A stretch of 64,000 bases of DNA from Planctomycetota bacterium (GTDB lineage: Bacteria > Planctomycetota > SZUA-567), in the NCBI GenBank assembly GCA_020060765.1, contig JAGUZQ010000069.1, positions 36,722 to 100,721 of the forward strand, given 5' to 3'. Below the pieces are notes generated by a model, which ran no database searches, was not told the DNA's origin, and saw only the letters and a list, made by a program, of their open reading frames with translations. A program made the position numbers and the translations under genes. Positions 44,785-54,096 of the stretch are shown here, piece by piece. The number at the start of each line of letters is the position of its first letter. The stretch's first letter is position 1.

Positions 44785-46113
44785 TCACGCGCGAACTATT
44801 TTCGCCTTGGCCTTCCGACAATTCTTCATGGCATTGCGAGTATCGATAATCAGCTTCGCCGCCTCGCCCAGCATCTGGTAATCGACATCGGTGTGGTCGG
44901 TAGCGATCAGCACGGCGTCGTACTTCGCGACGCTGGCGCGGGTCAACGGCACCGACTTCATTTTATATTTGTACTTCCGGGTCGCAGGCAGAACCGGCAC
45001 GAAGGGGTCGTGATACTCGACCAGCGCGCCATGATGGCGCAGCAGTTCAATCAGCCGCAGCGACGGCGACTCGCGCATGTCGTCCACGTTTTTCTTATAC
45101 GCCACGCCCATCAGCAGGATTTTGCTGCCTTTGAGGCTTTTGCAGCAGTCGTTGAGCGCGTTCTGGGTCTTGTCGACCACGAATTCCGGCATCGAGGTAT
45201 TGATCTCACCGGCCAGTTCGATGAATCGGGTCGGGATCTCGAATTCGCGAGCGCGCCAGGTCAGGTAGAACGGGTCGATGGGAATGCAGTGCCCACCCAA
45301 ACCGGGGCCGGGATAAAACGGCATATAGCCAAACGGCTTGGACTTCGCTGCCTCGATCACTTCCCAGATATTGATGCCCATCCGCTCGAAGACGATTTTC
45401 AGCTCGTTCACCAGCGCGATATTGACGGAGCGGAAAATATTTTCCAGCAGCTTGGTCGCCTCGGCGGCGTCGGGACTGGAGACGGGAATAGTGCCCACCA
45501 CGACCGCGTCATACAGCTTGCACGCCAGTTGCAGACAATCCCTGGACAGACCGCCCACCACCTTGGGGATCGTGTGGGTGGAGAAATTCGGGTTGCCGGG
45601 GTCTTCGCGTTCGGGCGAAAAAGCGAGGAAGAAATCCGTTCCCGCTTTCAAGCCTTTCGCTTCCAGCGGCGGCTGCACCACCTCGCGCGTGGTGCCGGGA
45701 TAGGTAGTGCTTTCCAGCACGATCAGTTGCCCCTTGCGCAGGTATTTTGCAATTGTAGTGGTTGTGGAGACGATATAGGTCATGTCTGGTTCGCGGTGGG
45801 CGGTGAGCGGCGTCGGCACGCAGATAATGACGCAATCGGCGTTTTTCAACTCGGCGAAATCATTCGTCGCCCGGCACTGCTTGCGCGAGGTAATTTCCTG
45901 AACCGCGGCGGAGGGGATGTGTTTGATGTAACCTTTGCCCGCGTTTACGTTTTTCACCTTTTTTTCGTCCAGATCGAAACCGATCACGGGGAACCCAGCC
46001 TTGGCAAATTCTATCGCCAGCGGCAGGCCGACATAACCAAGGCCGATGATCCCCACGGTGGCGGTGCGGGCTTCTATTTTCGACAGCAATTTAGCGGACA
46101 GGGCGTTAGGCAT
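44785..46113 (-). CDS. wbpA: UDP-N-acetylglucosamine 6-dehydrogenase (WbpA-type)
   Basis: Oxidises the C6 of a UDP-hexose to the uronic acid with NAD. The 442-residue protein has the Rossmann motif IIGLGYVGLPLAIEFAKAGF (near residue 23), VPTPLTAHREPDM, ESTTYPGTT, SPEREDPGN and the catalytic Cys in GLGGHCIPIDPFYLTWRA. It ends with the third Rossmann-like domain (VAYKKNVDDMRESPSLRLIELL). The GGHCIPIDPFYL wording fits the WbpA/WbpO group. Together with the aminotransferase and acetyltransferase upstream it points to UDP-2,3-diacetamido-2,3-dideoxy-glucuronate synthesis for envelope glycans. The WbpB-type 3-dehydrogenase was not found in this window. Confidence 0.9.
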   Translation of the reverse strand: MPNALSAKLLSKIEARTATVGIIGLGYVGLPLAIEFAKAGFPVIGFDLDEKKVKNVNAGKGYIKHIPSAAVQEITSRKQCRATNDFAELKNADCVIICVPTPLTAHREPDMTYIVSTTTTIAKYLRKGQLIVLESTTYPGTTREVVQPPLEAKGLKAGTDFFLAFSPEREDPGNPNFSTHTIPKVVGGLSRDCLQLACKLYDAVVVGTIPVSSPDAAEATKLLENIFRSVNIALVNELKIVFERMGINIWEVIEAAKSKPFGYMPFYPGPGLGGHCIPIDPFYLTWRAREFEIPTRFIELAGEINTSMPEFVVDKTQNALNDCCKSLKGSKILLMGVAYKKNVDDMRESPSLRLIELLRHHGALVEYHDPFVPVLPATRKYKYKMKSVPLTRASVAKYDAVLIATDHTDVDYQMLGEAAKLIIDTRNAMKNCRKAKAKIVRA

Positions 46114-46141
46114 CTTACTCCTCCTCCATGTAGAGTTAAAA

Positions 46142-46573
46142 TCAATTCAGCGACCCCGGCAGAGACGCGACGAAATCCCTGATCTCGTCGCGCACGCGCC
46201 GGTAAACATCAAGCACATCCTCGTCGTTGCCTTCGGCCGAAGCGGCGGCAGGCGGATCGATAAAAGCATGATGAAAAACTTTTCCGTGGCCCGGATAAAC
46301 CGGACAGACCTCCCGCACATGGTCGCACACGGTTATGACATAATCAAACTCGGCATCCTTGAATATGCTTACATGCTTGCTATGCTGCGCAGAGATATCA
46401 ACTCCGGCCTCCCGCATCACCCGCACCGCGATAGGATCGATGTCTCCGGCGGATATTCCCGCGGAAAAAGCCTCTATTTCAAGGGGCTTCAGAAACCGCG
46501 CCCAACCTTCCGCCATCTGGCTGCGGCAGGCGTTCCCGCTGCACAGAAACAGCATCCTGATTTTTTCAGGCAT
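46142..46573 (-). CDS. arsC: Low-molecular-weight phosphatase-like arsenate reductase (ArsC)
   Basis: A 143-residue protein with the LMW-phosphatase P-loop [13 protein letters not shown] (C11 is the first catalytic Cys). C83 and C90 in [15 protein letters not shown] match the two further redox Cys of thioredoxin-coupled ArsC enzymes, so arsenate reduction is more likely than tyrosine phosphatase activity. Its stop is 28 nt before the UDP-GlcNAc dehydrogenase start, and its start overlaps the stop of the DegT aminotransferase gene by 8 nt. Placement inside a sugar-nucleotide operon is odd; a phosphatase role in polysaccharide control (Wzb-like) is an alternative, though the three-Cys pattern argues against it. 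Confidence 0.85.
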   Translation of the reverse strand: MPEKIRMLFLCSGNACRSQMAEGWARFLKPLEIEAFSAGISAGDIDPIAVRVMREAGVDISAQHSKHVSIFKDAEFDYVITVCDHVREVCPVYPGHGKVFHHAFIDPPAAASAEGNDEDVLDVYRRVRDEIRDFVASLPGSLN

Positions 46574-47681
46574 AAAAGACCTTTATGGCAGCAACGACTT
46601 CCCGCATCTCCCCGTCGGTCAGTTCGGGAAAAATAGGCAACGCCAGAGTTTCACGCGCCGCCTGTTCGCTGACGGGAAAATCACCTTTTTTGCAGCCCAG
46701 ATGGCTGAAACACTTCTGCTCGTGCATGGGAACGGGATAATAGATTTCGCTGCCAATGCCCTTTTCCTTGAGGTGCTTCATCAGATCGTCGCGGCGCGGC
46801 GCACGGATCACGAACTGGTTATAGATGTGCCGTCCGTATTTTTCCGCAGGCAGAACGACGGTCGCAAGTCCCGCCTCGGCAAACAGGCGGCGATATTTGT
46901 CCGCGTTTTCCTTGCGCTTACCGCTCCAAGCATCTAAATGCGGCAGTTTCACCGAAAGCACTGCGGCCTGCATTGGATCCAGCCGGAAATTGCCGCCGAT
47001 CAGCGAGTGATAATACTTCGGCTTGGAACCGTGCGCGCGCAGCACGCGCAGCTTTTCGGCCAGAGCGTCGTCGTTCGTGACAACCATGCCACCGTCGCCG
47101 AACGCGCCCAGATTTTTACTGGGGAAAAAACTGAAACAGCCCATTCTGCCTATAGAGCCAACCCTCTGGCCGTTGAACTCGGTGCCGATAGCCTGGGCGG
47201 CGTCCTCGATCACCGGCACCCCGGCGGCGTCGGCCAGAAGCATGATTCCGTCCATCTTCGCCGACTGTCCATAAAGATGGACAGGTATGATCGCCTTGGT
47301 TTTTTTATTAAGCAGCGGTTCGACTTTTGCCGGGTCTATATTATATGTATCTGCCTCAATGTCGGCGAAAACCGGCGTCGCCCCCAGGCGCGAAATCGCT
47401 CCGGCGGTGGCGAAAAAAGTGTATGGTGTGGTAATGACCTCGTCGCCGGAGCCGATGTCAAGCGCCATCAGCGCCACCAGCAGGGCATCGCTGCCGGAAG
47501 AAACGCCTATGCCGTGTTTCGCATTTACATACGCCGCGACGGCAACCTCAAGCTCCTCGACTTTGGGGCCGAGAATATAGCGGGTCGAGCGAGCCACCTC
47601 GATCAGGGCGGCTTCGATTTTATCCTGCAGCGGTTCGTATTGACGCTTCAGATCAAGCAGCGGCACAGCCATCGGTTTCAT
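46566..47681 (-). CDS. wbpE: DegT/DnrJ/EryC1-family sugar aminotransferase (WbpE-like)
   Basis: A 371-residue PLP enzyme adding an amino group at C3 of a UDP-keto-uronate. Key motifs: [37 protein letters not shown] in segments (near residue 37), [28 protein letters not shown] (Asp and Gln around PLP), and the Schiff-base Lys in [22 protein letters not shown]. The C-terminal part ([30 protein letters not shown] in segments) also fits. Starts at 47681 or at the ATG three codons later (47672), which is better spaced from AAAGG. It follows the wbpD-like gene by 13 nt and overlaps arsC by 8 nt. Confidence 0.9.
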   Translation of the reverse strand: MKPMAVPLLDLKRQYEPLQDKIEAALIEVARSTRYILGPKVEELEVAVAAYVNAKHGIGVSSGSDALLVALMALDIGSGDEVITTPYTFFATAGAISRLGATPVFADIEADTYNIDPAKVEPLLNKKTKAIIPVHLYGQSAKMDGIMLLADAAGVPVIEDAAQAIGTEFNGQRVGSIGRMGCFSFFPSKNLGAFGDGGMVVTNDDALAEKLRVLRAHGSKPKYYHSLIGGNFRLDPMQAAVLSVKLPHLDAWSGKRKENADKYRRLFAEAGLATVVLPAEKYGRHIYNQFVIRAPRRDDLMKHLKEKGIGSEIYYPVPMHEQKCFSHLGCKKGDFPVSEQAARETLALPIFPELTDGEMREVVAAIKVFYA

Positions 47682-47694
47682 CCTTTATATACGG

Positions 47695-48282
47695 TCAGAT
47701 TTCATCCTCGGGAAATACCTCATCGTTTTTCAGCACGTATCTCCTGCCGTCCTCGCCGACAGCGAGATTGTTTTCGTCGAAATGCAGTTTCGTGCCGCAA
47801 ATCCCGACCCAGCCATGTTGCCGCGCGGGATTGCCGTAGACCAAGGCGAAGGGCTTGATGTCTTTAGTAACCACGGAACCGGAGCCGACCATCGCGTAAC
47901 GCCCTACAGTATTGCCACAGATGATGACGGAACCGGCGCCAACGCTGCACCCCTTGCACAAGCGCGTAGGCAGATACTCGTGCTTGCGGGAGATGAAAGA
48001 ACGCGGATTGAGCACGTTGGTGAACACCATGTGGGGGCCGCAGAAAGCGTCGTCCTCAATGGTAACCGCGTCGTAGACGCTGATGCCGTTCTGCAGGCGG
48101 ACGTTGTCTCCTATCACCGCCGCTCCGGCGATGCAACACCCTTGGCCGATACCGCAGTTGCTGCCTATTTTCGCTCCTTTGAGCACGTGGGAGAAATGCC
48201 AGATTTTCGTGCCTGCGCCGATTTCCGCGCCTTCGTCGACAATGGAACTTTCATGGACATAATATTCTTTTTTACCGCCCAC
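47695..48282 (-). CDS. wbpD: UDP-2-acetamido-3-amino-uronate N-acetyltransferase (WbpD-like)
   Basis: A left-handed beta-helix acetyltransferase. The start is GTG at 48282: AGGAG lies seven bases upstream and the product then begins MGGKKEYYVHESSIVDEG, exactly where this family begins. Longer frames from 48351 or 48312 lack an SD. At 195 residues the length is normal. Hexapeptide repeats run from GAEIGAGTKIWHFSHVL to about residue 135; VFTNVLNPRSFISRK, ICGNTVGRYAMVGSGSVVTKDI in segments and PFALVYGNPARQHGWVG are typical of WbpD/WlbB. It acetylates the amine made by the WbpE-type enzyme. First gene of the minus-strand run that ends with the sigma54 activator. Confidence 0.9.
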   Translation of the reverse strand: MGGKKEYYVHESSIVDEGAEIGAGTKIWHFSHVLKGAKIGSNCGIGQGCCIAGAAVIGDNVRLQNGISVYDAVTIEDDAFCGPHMVFTNVLNPRSFISRKHEYLPTRLCKGCSVGAGSVIICGNTVGRYAMVGSGSVVTKDIKPFALVYGNPARQHGWVGICGTKLHFDENNLAVGEDGRRYVLKNDEVFPEDEI

Positions 48283-48585
48283 CTGGATTCTCCTGGCAAA
48301 AAAACGAATCATAAATTCGCGCGCGTCGCAACAGGCAATGAACGACCGCACCAGTGCCCTACGTGAAACAAGTAACAGCGCCTGTCGGAAAAATGTATTA
48401 TCGAAAGCGGAAGACTGGCGTCAAGACAATTAGCCTGATTTTCTGGCAGACAGATTATATTCCCCCCTGCCGATTGAAGCGGAGAGGCGAATCTGGTAAA
48501 CTTTATCCGGTTACGGTTGAAGGCGGCGCGACTCGACTTTCGTTCCATTTAACATCTACTACATTGTTGCCGACAGGAGATTTCA
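48283..48585. other. Intergenic region between the wbpD-like and argS genes
   Basis: 303 bp of divergent upstream sequence without a gene. It contains an ACGTGAAACA half-site (48361-48370) that matches the right half of parS while the left half does not. AGGAG stands seven bases before the argS GTG. No sure promoter was found. Confidence 0.5.
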
Positions 48586-50322
48586 GTGCAGGAATTTTAC
48601 GCGGAAGCGTCGCGGCGACTGGCCGCTATTACCGGAATCAGCGAAGCGGACATACTGCCGGTCTTGCAGCGTCCGCCGAAACCAGGCATGGGCGAAATCG
48701 GGTTTCCCTGTTTTTCCCTGGCGAAGGAACAGAAAATATCTCCGCCACAAGTGGCACAGGAATTGGCGGGAAAAATCCAGACCGGCGCGCCCTTCGCCGA
48801 AATCAAACAGGTCGGCCCCTATCTCAACTTTTTTCTTTCGCAAACCGCGCTGGCGGAAAATTCCGTCGGAAGGATTCTGCCTGCGCCGGAAAACTGGTGG
48901 CGATCCGACGCCGGCAAAGATAAGACCGTGGTCATCGACTATTCCTCGCCCAACATCGCCAAGCCGCTGGGCGTGCATCATATCCGCAGCACCATGCTCG
49001 GTGCGGCGCTGTGCCGCCTCTACGCCGCGCGCGGCTGGCGGGTAGTGGCGGTGAACCATCTGGGGGACTGGGGCACCAATTTCGGGCAGCTCATGGTCAG
49101 CTACAAGCGGGCGGAAGCCGACAACCCAAACGTACCGGTCGACATTGACGCCCTACTTAAGCTTTACGTAAAATTCCACGCTGACGCCGAGCATGACGAA
49201 ACTCTCAACGACGAGGCTCGCAACTGGTTCAAAAAACTGGAGGACGGCGACTCAGAAGCGGTGCGGCTGTGGAAGGTCTTTGTCGAGGAAAGCCTGAAAG
49301 GACTGAAGAACCTCTACCAGAGACTGAACGTCTCTTTCGATCATTATACCGGCGAAAGTTTTTTCAACGACAAAATGGAAGAGACGGCGGCGCGAATCGC
49401 GGCGAGGAATCTGCTGACGAAAAGCGACGGCGCGCAGGTGGTCGATCTGGAGAAATACGACATGCCCCCCTGCCTGATCAAGAAAAGCGACGGGGCGACG
49501 ACCTACGCCACCCGCGACCTCGCCGCCGCCGAATACCGTCAGCGCGAATACGGTTTTGCCAAATGCCTCTACGTCGTCGCCAACCAGCAGGAGCTGCACT
49601 TCCGACAGGTTTTTCAGACGCTGGAGTTGATGGGTTACGACTGGGCGTCGGGCTGCGAACACGTCAAGTTCGGGATGCTGTCTTTCGGCAAGGGCGTATT
49701 CGGCGACGGCAACGTCACCGGCAGCACCCGCAAGGGCAACGTGATTTTCCTGGAAGATGTGCTGGATCGCGCCGTCGCCCAGGCGAAGGAAATCATTTCG
49801 GAAAACGCACGCGACGACGAGATAAAACGCGACCTCGACGCCCTGGCAGAGCAGGTGGGGGTAGGCGCGATCGTGTTCAGCGAATTCCTGCAACGTAGAA
49901 TGAAAGACGTCACCTTCACCTGGGAAAAGGCGCTGAATCTGCATGGTGATTCCGGACCCTATCTACAATATACCCACGCACGTCTCTCCTCGCTCAAGGG
50001 CAGGTTCGGCCGCGAACTGCCGCAGGAAATCAACTATGCCCGACTCGCCAGCGAAAGCGAACGGGCGGTGATGCTGGCGCTGTCCGGATTTTCCGGCGCG
50101 CTGGATCGCGCCCTCGCCGAGAACGAACCGAGCATCGTCGCGGAATATCTGCTGGAACTCTGCTCTGTTTTCAACCGCATGTTCACCGACAAGGAAAACC
50201 ACCGCATCGTCAGCGAGGATGAGGAACTTTCCGCCGCGCGCGTGGCGCTGGTGGAAGCGGTACGCCTGACTCTCGCCGAGGGACTGCGCCTGTTGGGTCT
50301 GGAAGCGCCGGTAAAAATGTAA
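48586..50322 (+). CDS. argS: Arginyl-tRNA synthetase
   Basis: Charges tRNA-Arg with arginine; a class I synthetase of 578 residues. The N-terminal additional domain is present (residues about 1-110). The HIGH-type motif lies in SSPNIAKPLGVHHIRSTMLGAALCRL in segments (near residue 130), NHLGDWGTNFGQL follows, and the KMSKS-equivalent loop reads STRKGNVIFLEDVL (near 385), as in many ArgS. The C-terminal anticodon-binding helices end in RLLGLEAPVKM. The start is GTG with AGGAG eight bases upstream. Downstream, the TPR/transglutaminase gene begins 10 nt later, so co-transcription is likely. Confidence 0.97.
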   Translation: MQEFYAEASRRLAAITGISEADILPVLQRPPKPGMGEIGFPCFSLAKEQKISPPQVAQELAGKIQTGAPFAEIKQVGPYLNFFLSQTALAENSVGRILPAPENWWRSDAGKDKTVVIDYSSPNIAKPLGVHHIRSTMLGAALCRLYAARGWRVVAVNHLGDWGTNFGQLMVSYKRAEADNPNVPVDIDALLKLYVKFHADAEHDETLNDEARNWFKKLEDGDSEAVRLWKVFVEESLKGLKNLYQRLNVSFDHYTGESFFNDKMEETAARIAARNLLTKSDGAQVVDLEKYDMPPCLIKKSDGATTYATRDLAAAEYRQREYGFAKCLYVVANQQELHFRQVFQTLELMGYDWASGCEHVKFGMLSFGKGVFGDGNVTGSTRKGNVIFLEDVLDRAVAQAKEIISENARDDEIKRDLDALAEQVGVGAIVFSEFLQRRMKDVTFTWEKALNLHGDSGPYLQYTHARLSSLKGRFGRELPQEINYARLASESERAVMLALSGFSGALDRALAENEPSIVAEYLLELCSVFNRMFTDKENHRIVSEDEELSAARVALVEAVRLTLAEGLRLLGLEAPVKM

Positions 50323-50331
50323 AGGCGACAT

Positions 50332-53300
50332 GTGAAACGATTTCTGTTCATAGTCAGCGTTTTCCTGTTGCCGTGCGGCCTGTCCGCCGCTTCCGACTGG
50401 AACGAGTACAGCGGGGTCGCTCACGAACTGGCGGGCGAGCGGCTGGAGTTGCGGGACGAGCCGCTGGCCGCGCAGTTTGAATATATGGAAGCGTTGAAAG
50501 CGGCGCTGGCTTACGCCGAACTTGGCGCGAACGAGAACGGCCTGGCCTGGGCGCGGGCGGAATACCTGCTGGAAAAAATCCACCGCCTGAACCGGGAAAA
50601 TTGTCTCCACCAGGATTTCCGCCAGTTTCTGCAAGATGTTGAATCTATTTTAAAAGAACGCGGCAAGCAGGTTCCTCCCGCTTTTTCCGCGAGAAAAACC
50701 TATTACTCCGCCAGCGCCTACCTGCAATCCGGAGAAGCGGAAAAGGCGCGCGCGGAACCACATAAGCTTTCCTTGATTACCAAGTGGCAAATCCTCGGAG
50801 CATTCGACAACGACCAGGGGTTTGACACCGATTACATCGGCGAAGACAGGACGCCGGATTTTTCCGCAAGTTATGCGGGCAGAAAAAAAGCTGTGCGCTG
50901 GCGCATATTTGAATCCCGCGATCCCTTGGGCGTAGTCAATCCCGGAGAACTGTTCCGACCAAACGAACAGGCGTCGGGTTATTTCGCCACTTACATTTAT
51001 TCTCCGGATGATCGGCAAGCAATGTTGCGTCTCGGTTCTGACGGCTACTGGAAAATCTGGCTTAACCGTCAGGCAGTTTTTTCCGGCAACGAAGACCGGA
51101 CTCTCGCTTTAGACCAGAACGAAAAACGCGTCTGCCTGCGCCAGGGCTGGAACCTGCTGTTGTTGAAGACCGGAGTCGTCACCGGCGACTGGCGTTTTCT
51201 CCTGCGCCTGACTTCCGCGTCAGGCGCGCCGTTCACCGATCTGAAATATGACATGTCGCCGCACGAAATAAATTCTTCAAGTCCAATTGACCCAACCGCT
51301 TTTCCTGGGGGCGAAGGCGCGACCAATATTCTGACTGCCTATCTGCAAAATGAAAAAAATGACAGCCGGGCATATCTCTACCTGGGTCGCCTGTTGTCGT
51401 GGCGAAATATTTTCGGCGACAGCGCAACTCACGCGCGGATGCTGCTGGACAACGGCGCGCGCCTTTCCGGCGACGATCCCGCCGCGCTCTATTCACTCTC
51501 CGAAACCTTGCGCAGCGAAAGCGTGCTTGACCGCGACGAAAATCTGCGACTGTCGGTTCTGCGGCGGCTGCGCGAAAACGGGCAGGCACCGGTAATTTCC
51601 AATCTGTTGCTGGCCGAACATTATCTTGGAGGCAAGTATAATCTCGCTGAAGCGGAAAACTGTGCCCGCGAGGCTTTGCGGGAAAATCCGCAATCACAGC
51701 GCGCCCTGCTGCTGCTGGAGAAAATTCACTCCAGACGCGGCCTGTCAGCGCAAGCCTCGCTGGAAACGAAACACGCTCTCGCCGCCAATCCACTGTCGCT
51801 GTCTGCGCTCAAGGAAGACTGCAGGCAGGCGCTGATCGCTGGCGATTTTGTCAGAATTCTGAACGCCTGCAGCCTCGCCGTGCGGCTTGACGCCACCGAT
51901 GAGGAACTGCTGACTTACCGCCTGACCGCACTGAACGAAACCGGGCAACAGGAAAAAGCGCTGGAAACGATCCGCGCTTTTCTAGAACTGAAGCCGTATT
52001 CCGAACGCGCGCACCGGTTGCTGCGGGAAAAATTATTCGCCGCCCGCGCTTATCCCGCCGCGCTTGCCGCAACCGAGGATCGCCTTGCGTTCTGCCCCGA
52101 CGACGCCGACGCCTGGGAAGCGAAAGGCAACTGCCTGCATCTGCTGGGAAAAAACACTGAAGCTGTTTCTGCCTGGAACGAAGCGCTGGCGTTGGGGGGC
52201 GGCTCGCAAAAATTGTCTGACTACCAGGAGTTTCTCGGTCTGAAATCCAACACTGAAAATAGCGATACCTCCGTAATATCGGAACTGATCCGGCAAAGCG
52301 CCGCATTCTGCCAGAACCGGAATTCGCCAGTCGTGTTTCTTCTGTGCGAGGACGCCGAAACGCTCAAGCCCGACAACCTGCGCTCCCGCCGCTGCACGCG
52401 GTTGGTGAAAATCCTGAACCGGGAAGGGGCTGATACTTTTTCGCGGTACGAAATTTCCTTCCGGCGCGACCTCGAACAGCTTGACGTGATTTCCGCCCGG
52501 GTGATTCCGGAAGATGGGCGCCCCGTCCGCCACGGCTTTTCCTCAGGCAACGCGGTTTATTTTCCCGGCCTCGTTCCCGGCGACGTGGTCGAACTTTCCT
52601 ATCGCCTCAACCGGCACAAGCGCGACGAATTCGGCAGCTATTTCGGTTACATCTATCGCTTCCAGAAAGACGCGCCGGTTTTCATTTCCCGCTACCTGCT
52701 CGACACCCCCGAAGGTTTCGCAATCCATGCCCATGTCGGCAACGGCGCACCGCAAGCACGTGAATCCCACGCCAATGGCCGCAAAACTTTTTCCTGGGAG
52801 ATGCGGGAACTACCGGCCATAACCGACGAACCGTTCATGCCGCATCCGGATGAATTCGTGCCCGCGGTGCAAGTTTCTACCTTTGCCGACTGGCGCTCCT
52901 TTGGCCAGTGGTACGAACACCTGATCGACGGTCAAGCTGAGTCCGCGCCGGAAATACGTACACTGGCCAACTCCCTTACCGACGGCATCAATTCGGACGA
53001 GGCGAAACTGGCGGCGCTGTTCAAATGGGTGTCGCTCAACATCCGCAACACAGGCTGGGAATACGGCATTTACGGATTCAAGCCCTATTCCGCACCAAAC
53101 GTGCTGACGCGCGGCTTCGGCGACTGCAAGGACAAGACCAACCTGCTTAACGCCCTGGCGCGGGTCGCCGGTTTCGACGCCAAACCTGCGCTGCTACGCA
53201 CCTCCAGCGGCGCGTCTCCTGCCGGGGCAATAATTATGCAGGATCTCGCGCTGCCAATCATGAATCATTTCAACCATTGCATCAGCGTCGTCTTACTTCA

Positions 53301-54096
53301 GGGAAAGACCTATTTTCTCGACGCCACCCGTCTCTATCGGGGGCTGGACGAAATTCCTGCCAGCATCGCCGGTACGCCCGCGCTGCTGGTTGACGGCGGC
53401 AACTCCCGCCTCATCACTGTTCCGGGCGAATCTGTCACTTCGCACACGCTGCTGGAAAACACGCGCCTGACGCTATCGGCCGACGGCAAGGCGGAGATTG
53501 AGCAGGACATTTCCGGCACCGGGATCACCTCGGTTTTTCTGCGTGCCTATTTTCGCAAATACGCCAACCAGGAACACCTGGTCATGCTCCACTTCGCGCG
53601 CAATCTCTGGGGCGAAGCCGCCACCGCGACCGCTGAGTTCAAGGATGGTGAGACTTGCTCGCTCGCCTGCCGCGCGCCGGTTCCTGCCTATGCCGCCGCG
53701 ACTGATAACAGCTTGCGTTTTTCCCTGCCTAAAAATTTCCTGTTTGGTGAAATTGGCGCCAAGGCTGCCTTCCCGGAAAAAATGATGGATTTCACCCTAT
53801 GTTCCCGCCGATTCCACGACTTGCTGCTGCCTTATCCTTTTTCGCAAAGACGCAATTACGTCATTACCATCCCGCAAGGTTTCTCGCTGATTGGCCAACT
53901 GCCTCAGATTTACGAGGAAGACAGCTTCGGCAAGATCGAGGTGAAAACCGAAGCCGCCCATCGTGAAATCAGAATATCCTGCGAACTGCTGCTTAAAACC
54001 TCCCGCATCCCGGTAGCGGATTACGCCAAGTTCCGCCGCTTCTGCCGCCTGGCCGACGCGCTGTTAGAAACAGCGATCGTACTGGAGAAAAAATGA
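50332..54096 (+). CDS. Secreted TPR/DUF3857/transglutaminase-like protein (active-site residues intact)
   Basis: A 1254-residue exported protein with signal peptide KRFLFIVSVFLLPCGLSAAS (GTG start). Residues about 210-305 are a beta-sandwich (FATYIYSPDDRQAMLRLGSD, WKIWLNRQAVFSG, GWNLLLLKTGV). TPR-like helices follow (about 340-640). DUF3857 (about 680-860) precedes a transglutaminase-like domain (about 900-1010) with C932 in RGFGDCKDKTNLLNALA, the His in NHFNHCISVVLL and the Asp in YFLDAT, so the Cys-His-Asp triad appears complete. DUF3857-transglutaminase proteins are usually periplasmic and of unknown activity. The stop overlaps the next gene by ATGA, and the next gene encodes a diverged paralogue. 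Confidence 0.85.
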   Translation: MKRFLFIVSVFLLPCGLSAASDWNEYSGVAHELAGERLELRDEPLAAQFEYMEALKAALAYAELGANENGLAWARAEYLLEKIHRLNRENCLHQDFRQFLQDVESILKERGKQVPPAFSARKTYYSASAYLQSGEAEKARAEPHKLSLITKWQILGAFDNDQGFDTDYIGEDRTPDFSASYAGRKKAVRWRIFESRDPLGVVNPGELFRPNEQASGYFATYIYSPDDRQAMLRLGSDGYWKIWLNRQAVFSGNEDRTLALDQNEKRVCLRQGWNLLLLKTGVVTGDWRFLLRLTSASGAPFTDLKYDMSPHEINSSSPIDPTAFPGGEGATNILTAYLQNEKNDSRAYLYLGRLLSWRNIFGDSATHARMLLDNGARLSGDDPAALYSLSETLRSESVLDRDENLRLSVLRRLRENGQAPVISNLLLAEHYLGGKYNLAEAENCAREALRENPQSQRALLLLEKIHSRRGLSAQASLETKHALAANPLSLSALKEDCRQALIAGDFVRILNACSLAVRLDATDEELLTYRLTALNETGQQEKALETIRAFLELKPYSERAHRLLREKLFAARAYPAALAATEDRLAFCPDDADAWEAKGNCLHLLGKNTEAVSAWNEALALGGGSQKLSDYQEFLGLKSNTENSDTSVISELIRQSAAFCQNRNSPVVFLLCEDAETLKPDNLRSRRCTRLVKILNREGADTFSRYEISFRRDLEQLDVISARVIPEDGRPVRHGFSSGNAVYFPGLVPGDVVELSYRLNRHKRDEFGSYFGYIYRFQKDAPVFISRYLLDTPEGFAIHAHVGNGAPQARESHANGRKTFSWEMRELPAITDEPFMPHPDEFVPAVQVSTFADWRSFGQWYEHLIDGQAESAPEIRTLANSLTDGINSDEAKLAALFKWVSLNIRNTGWEYGIYGFKPYSAPNVLTRGFGDCKDKTNLLNALARVAGFDAKPALLRTSSGASPAGAIIMQDLALPIMNHFNHCISVVLLQGKTYFLDATRLYRGLDEIPASIAGTPALLVDGGNSRLITVPGESVTSHTLLENTRLTLSADGKAEIEQDISGTGITSVFLRAYFRKYANQEHLVMLHFARNLWGEAATATAEFKDGETCSLACRAPVPAYAAATDNSLRFSLPKNFLFGEIGAKAAFPEKMMDFTLCSRRFHDLLLPYPFSQRRNYVITIPQGFSLIGQLPQIYEEDSFGKIEVKTEAAHREIRISCELLLKTSRIPVADYAKFRRFCRLADALLETAIVLEKK

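Noticed and set aside
48361..48370. Second parS candidate, ACGTGAAACA
   Set aside because: Only the right half-site matches; the left half differs at four of six positions, so ParB binding is not supported.
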